A DNA stretch of 64,000 nt, taken from NCBI GenBank assembly GCA_902595855.1, contig CACJRY010000002.1, forward strand, positions 62,001-126,000. The letters are read 5' to 3'. Origin of the DNA: an uncultured Alphaproteobacteria bacterium. Lineage in GTDB: Bacteria; Pseudomonadota; Alphaproteobacteria; HIMB59; GCA-002718135. Of this stretch, positions 60,606 to 64,000 are shown piece after piece (the stretch's first letter is position 1; each line of letters opens with the position of its first letter). Both the position numbers and the translations under genes were made by a program. The notes below the pieces were generated by a model. It worked only from the letters and a program-made list of their open reading frames with translations. It was not told where the DNA came from and made no database searches.

Positions 60606-60606
<1 letters not shown>
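58840..60606 (+). CDS. ilvB: Acetolactate synthase large subunit
   Basis: The thiamine-diphosphate enzyme makes acetolactate (valine/leucine route) or acetohydroxybutyrate (isoleucine). Motifs: VVFGYPGGAVLPIYD, RQEGGAIHAAEGYARSTGKVG with the catalytic glutamate, GPGATNVVTGLTDAMMDSIP, GRFDDRVTGRL-like GARFDDRVTGRLDAF, and the ThDP site GDASILMNIQEMSTA. ATG 58840 (588 residues) is preferred to TTG 58834. No leader peptide or attenuator was seen in the short gap before it. It overlaps ilvH by one base. Confidence 0.95.
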
Positions 60607-62167
<1,561 letters not shown>

Positions 62168-62240
62168 AAATTACTTATAATCTTTGATTAACCAGTCATT
62201 AATTTAAAATTATGAAGTAATAGTGTATAGGCTATAAAAT

Positions 62241-63797
62241 ATGAGTGACAGAGTATATATTTTTGACACAACTTTAAGAGATGGAGAGCAATCTCCTGGA
62301 GCTACGATGAATCTTGATGAAAAGATGCAAATTGCTCAACTCTTGGAAGAGATGCAAGTTGATATAATTGAAGCAGGCTTTCCAATTGCTTCAAATGGCG
62401 ATTTTGAAGCTGTATCTGAAATCAGTAAAAACATTAAAAATTCAACTATTGCAGGATTAGCTAGAGCAAAACTTGCTGATATAGACCGTGCTTGGGAGGC
62501 TGTTAAATACGCCAAGTCTCCAAGGATACATACATTTATTGCCACTAGTCCAATTCATATGAAATATAAATTAATGAAAACTGAAGAAGAGGTTTTAGAG
62601 TCAATTAAACACACAGTAACGCACGCAAGAAACTTATGCGATAATATAGAGTGGAGTTGTGAAGATGGAGGAAGATCTAATTTAGAATTTTTATATAAAT
62701 GTATTGAACTTGCTATCTCGTCAGGAGCATCAACTATCAATATTCCTGATACTGTTGGTTTTACTTTGCCATCAGAATTTGGATCTATTTTTAAATCTGT
62801 GAAAAACAATGTTCCAAATATTGATAAAGCTATTTTATCAACCCATACTCATAATGATTTGGGATTAGCAGTAGCAAACAGTATTGCAGCAATACAAGAA
62901 GGTGCACGTCAAGTTGAGTGCACTATAAATGGATTAGGTGAAAGAGCTGGTAATGCTGCTCTTGAAGAAGTGGTAATGACATTAAAAGTAAAAAAAGATT
63001 TAATACCATTTCATACAAATGTTAAATCTGAATATATAACAAAAGCTTCCAGACTTGTTTCCTCAATTACTGGATTTAGTGTTCAGCCTAATAAAGCTAT
63101 TGTAGGCGCTAATGCTTTTGCTCATGAGGCAGGTATTCATCAAGATGGAATGTTAAAAAATGCTGAAACATATGAAATAATGACCCCTGAGTCTGTAGGA
63201 CTGAATAAATCTTCTTTGGTTTTAGGCAAGCACTCAGGAAAACATGCGTTTTCAGAAAAACTAAAAGAGTTAGGTTATGACTTTGGTGATAATACTTTAA
63301 TGGAACTTTTTGGAAGATTTAAAGATTTAGCAGATAAAAAAAAGGAAATATTTGAAGAAGATTTAATTGCTTTAGCGGGGGAAAGATCTTTGACATACGA
63401 TGAACACATTAAATTTGTATCACTAGAAGTAAATGCAGGATCATTATCGAAACATCAAGCTAAATTAACCTTAATTATGAATAATGATAAATTCTCAAAT
63501 AGGAGTGAAGGCAATGGGCCAGTTGACGCTACTTTTAATGCTATAAAACAAATTACCAAAACAGATTTTCGTTTAAAGCTGTATCAAGTGCATGCAATTA
63601 CTGCTGGCACAGATGCGCAAGGTGAAGTCACTGTACGTCTTGAAGATGATGATTTATCATCACAGGCAAAAGGAAGTGATCCTGATATAATCGTGGCTTC
63701 AGCTAAGGCCTACATTAGTGCTTTAAACAGATTGTTATTCAAAAAAACTAAGTCTATTGTAAAAAAATCTGCCGAAATCAAAATAGAAGGGGTATAA
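62241..63797 (+). CDS. leuA: 2-isopropylmalate synthase
   Basis: The first committed step of leucine synthesis. The 518-residue protein has FDTTLRDGEQSPGATMNLDEK, EAGFPIASNGDFEAV, STHTHNDLGLAVANS (metal ligands), TINGLGERAGNAALEEV and HEAGIHQDGMLKN, and a C-terminal LeuA allosteric domain (from about 390). Full length for the LeuA type. It follows ilvC after a 73-bp gap and may have its own promoter; it precedes mreB by six bases. Confidence 0.96.
   Translation: MSDRVYIFDTTLRDGEQSPGATMNLDEKMQIAQLLEEMQVDIIEAGFPIASNGDFEAVSEISKNIKNSTIAGLARAKLADIDRAWEAVKYAKSPRIHTFIATSPIHMKYKLMKTEEEVLESIKHTVTHARNLCDNIEWSCEDGGRSNLEFLYKCIELAISSGASTINIPDTVGFTLPSEFGSIFKSVKNNVPNIDKAILSTHTHNDLGLAVANSIAAIQEGARQVECTINGLGERAGNAALEEVVMTLKVKKDLIPFHTNVKSEYITKASRLVSSITGFSVQPNKAIVGANAFAHEAGIHQDGMLKNAETYEIMTPESVGLNKSSLVLGKHSGKHAFSEKLKELGYDFGDNTLMELFGRFKDLADKKKEIFEEDLIALAGERSLTYDEHIKFVSLEVNAGSLSKHQAKLTLIMNNDKFSNRSEGNGPVDATFNAIKQITKTDFRLKLYQVHAITAGTDAQGEVTVRLEDDDLSSQAKGSDPDIIVASAKAYISALNRLLFKKTKSIVKKSAEIKIEGV

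Positions 63798-64000
<203 letters not shown>

Overview
This window looks like the chromosome of a streamlined, AT-rich (estimated about 30% GC) Gram-negative alphaproteobacterium, most plausibly a marine Pelagibacterales or HIMB59/AEGEAN-169-type cell. Pointers are a dnaG-rpoD junction, an alphaproteobacterial-type SspB, a circularly permuted two-piece tmRNA gene, a complete mraZ-to-lpxC division/cell-wall cluster, very short intergenic spaces and many 1-14 bp gene overlaps. The lineage is inference from gene content only.

Layout: (1) 1-3.2 kb: the 3' end of probable dnaG, rpoD with a remarkable lysine-rich N-terminal tail, and an MBL-fold hydrolase. (2) 3.2-14.1 kb: a carbohydrate-use region with a MelA-like family 4 alpha-galactosidase, tRNA-Ile(CAU), a binding protein and two permeases of a sugar ABC transporter (no ATPase gene), class II aldolase, two Gfo/Idh/MocA dehydrogenases, an aldo/keto reductase, a TIM-barrel sugar isomerase/epimerase and a LacI-type regulator with a candidate operator. 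(3) 14.1-21.4 kb: mlaC, mlaA, uvrD/pcrA, ligA, bamD and an AmpD-like amidase. (4) 21.4-40.5 kb: rnpB followed by the cell-wall/division cluster mraZ-rsmH-ftsL-ftsI-murE-murF-mraY-murD-ftsW-murG-murC-murB-ddl-ftsQ-ftsA-ftsZ-lpxC. Four TGGG boxes at 10-bp period lie before mraZ, and a hairpin terminator abuts the lpxC start codon. (5) 40.4-45.5 kb: fumC, gpmA, sspB and a dimethylglycine/sarcosine dehydrogenase-like flavoprotein. (6) 45.5-51.5 kb: an accessory stretch with a GT2 glycosyltransferase, a phosphodiesterase-like protein, an unknown membrane protein, a HAD-nucleotidyltransferase fusion, a methyltransferase-like protein and two small secreted proteins. It ends at the tmRNA gene ssrA, and two degenerate copies of the ssrA 3' end lie inside it, which suggests integration scars. 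(7) 51.9-64 kb: folA-thyA, mrp, hflK-hflC-DUF2065-degP-miaA, ilvB-ilvH-ilvC, leuA and the start of mreB.

How it fits together: the sugar region could import and dismantle glycosides, possibly with oxidation steps. The core of the window builds lipid II and the divisome and couples this to lipid A synthesis through lpxC. The window holds both the tmRNA that writes a degradation tag (A + ANDNRLAIAA) and the SspB adaptor that delivers tagged proteins to ClpXP. The right end adds outer-membrane/periplasmic quality control (HflKC, DegP), folate/dTMP synthesis and branched-chain amino acid synthesis.
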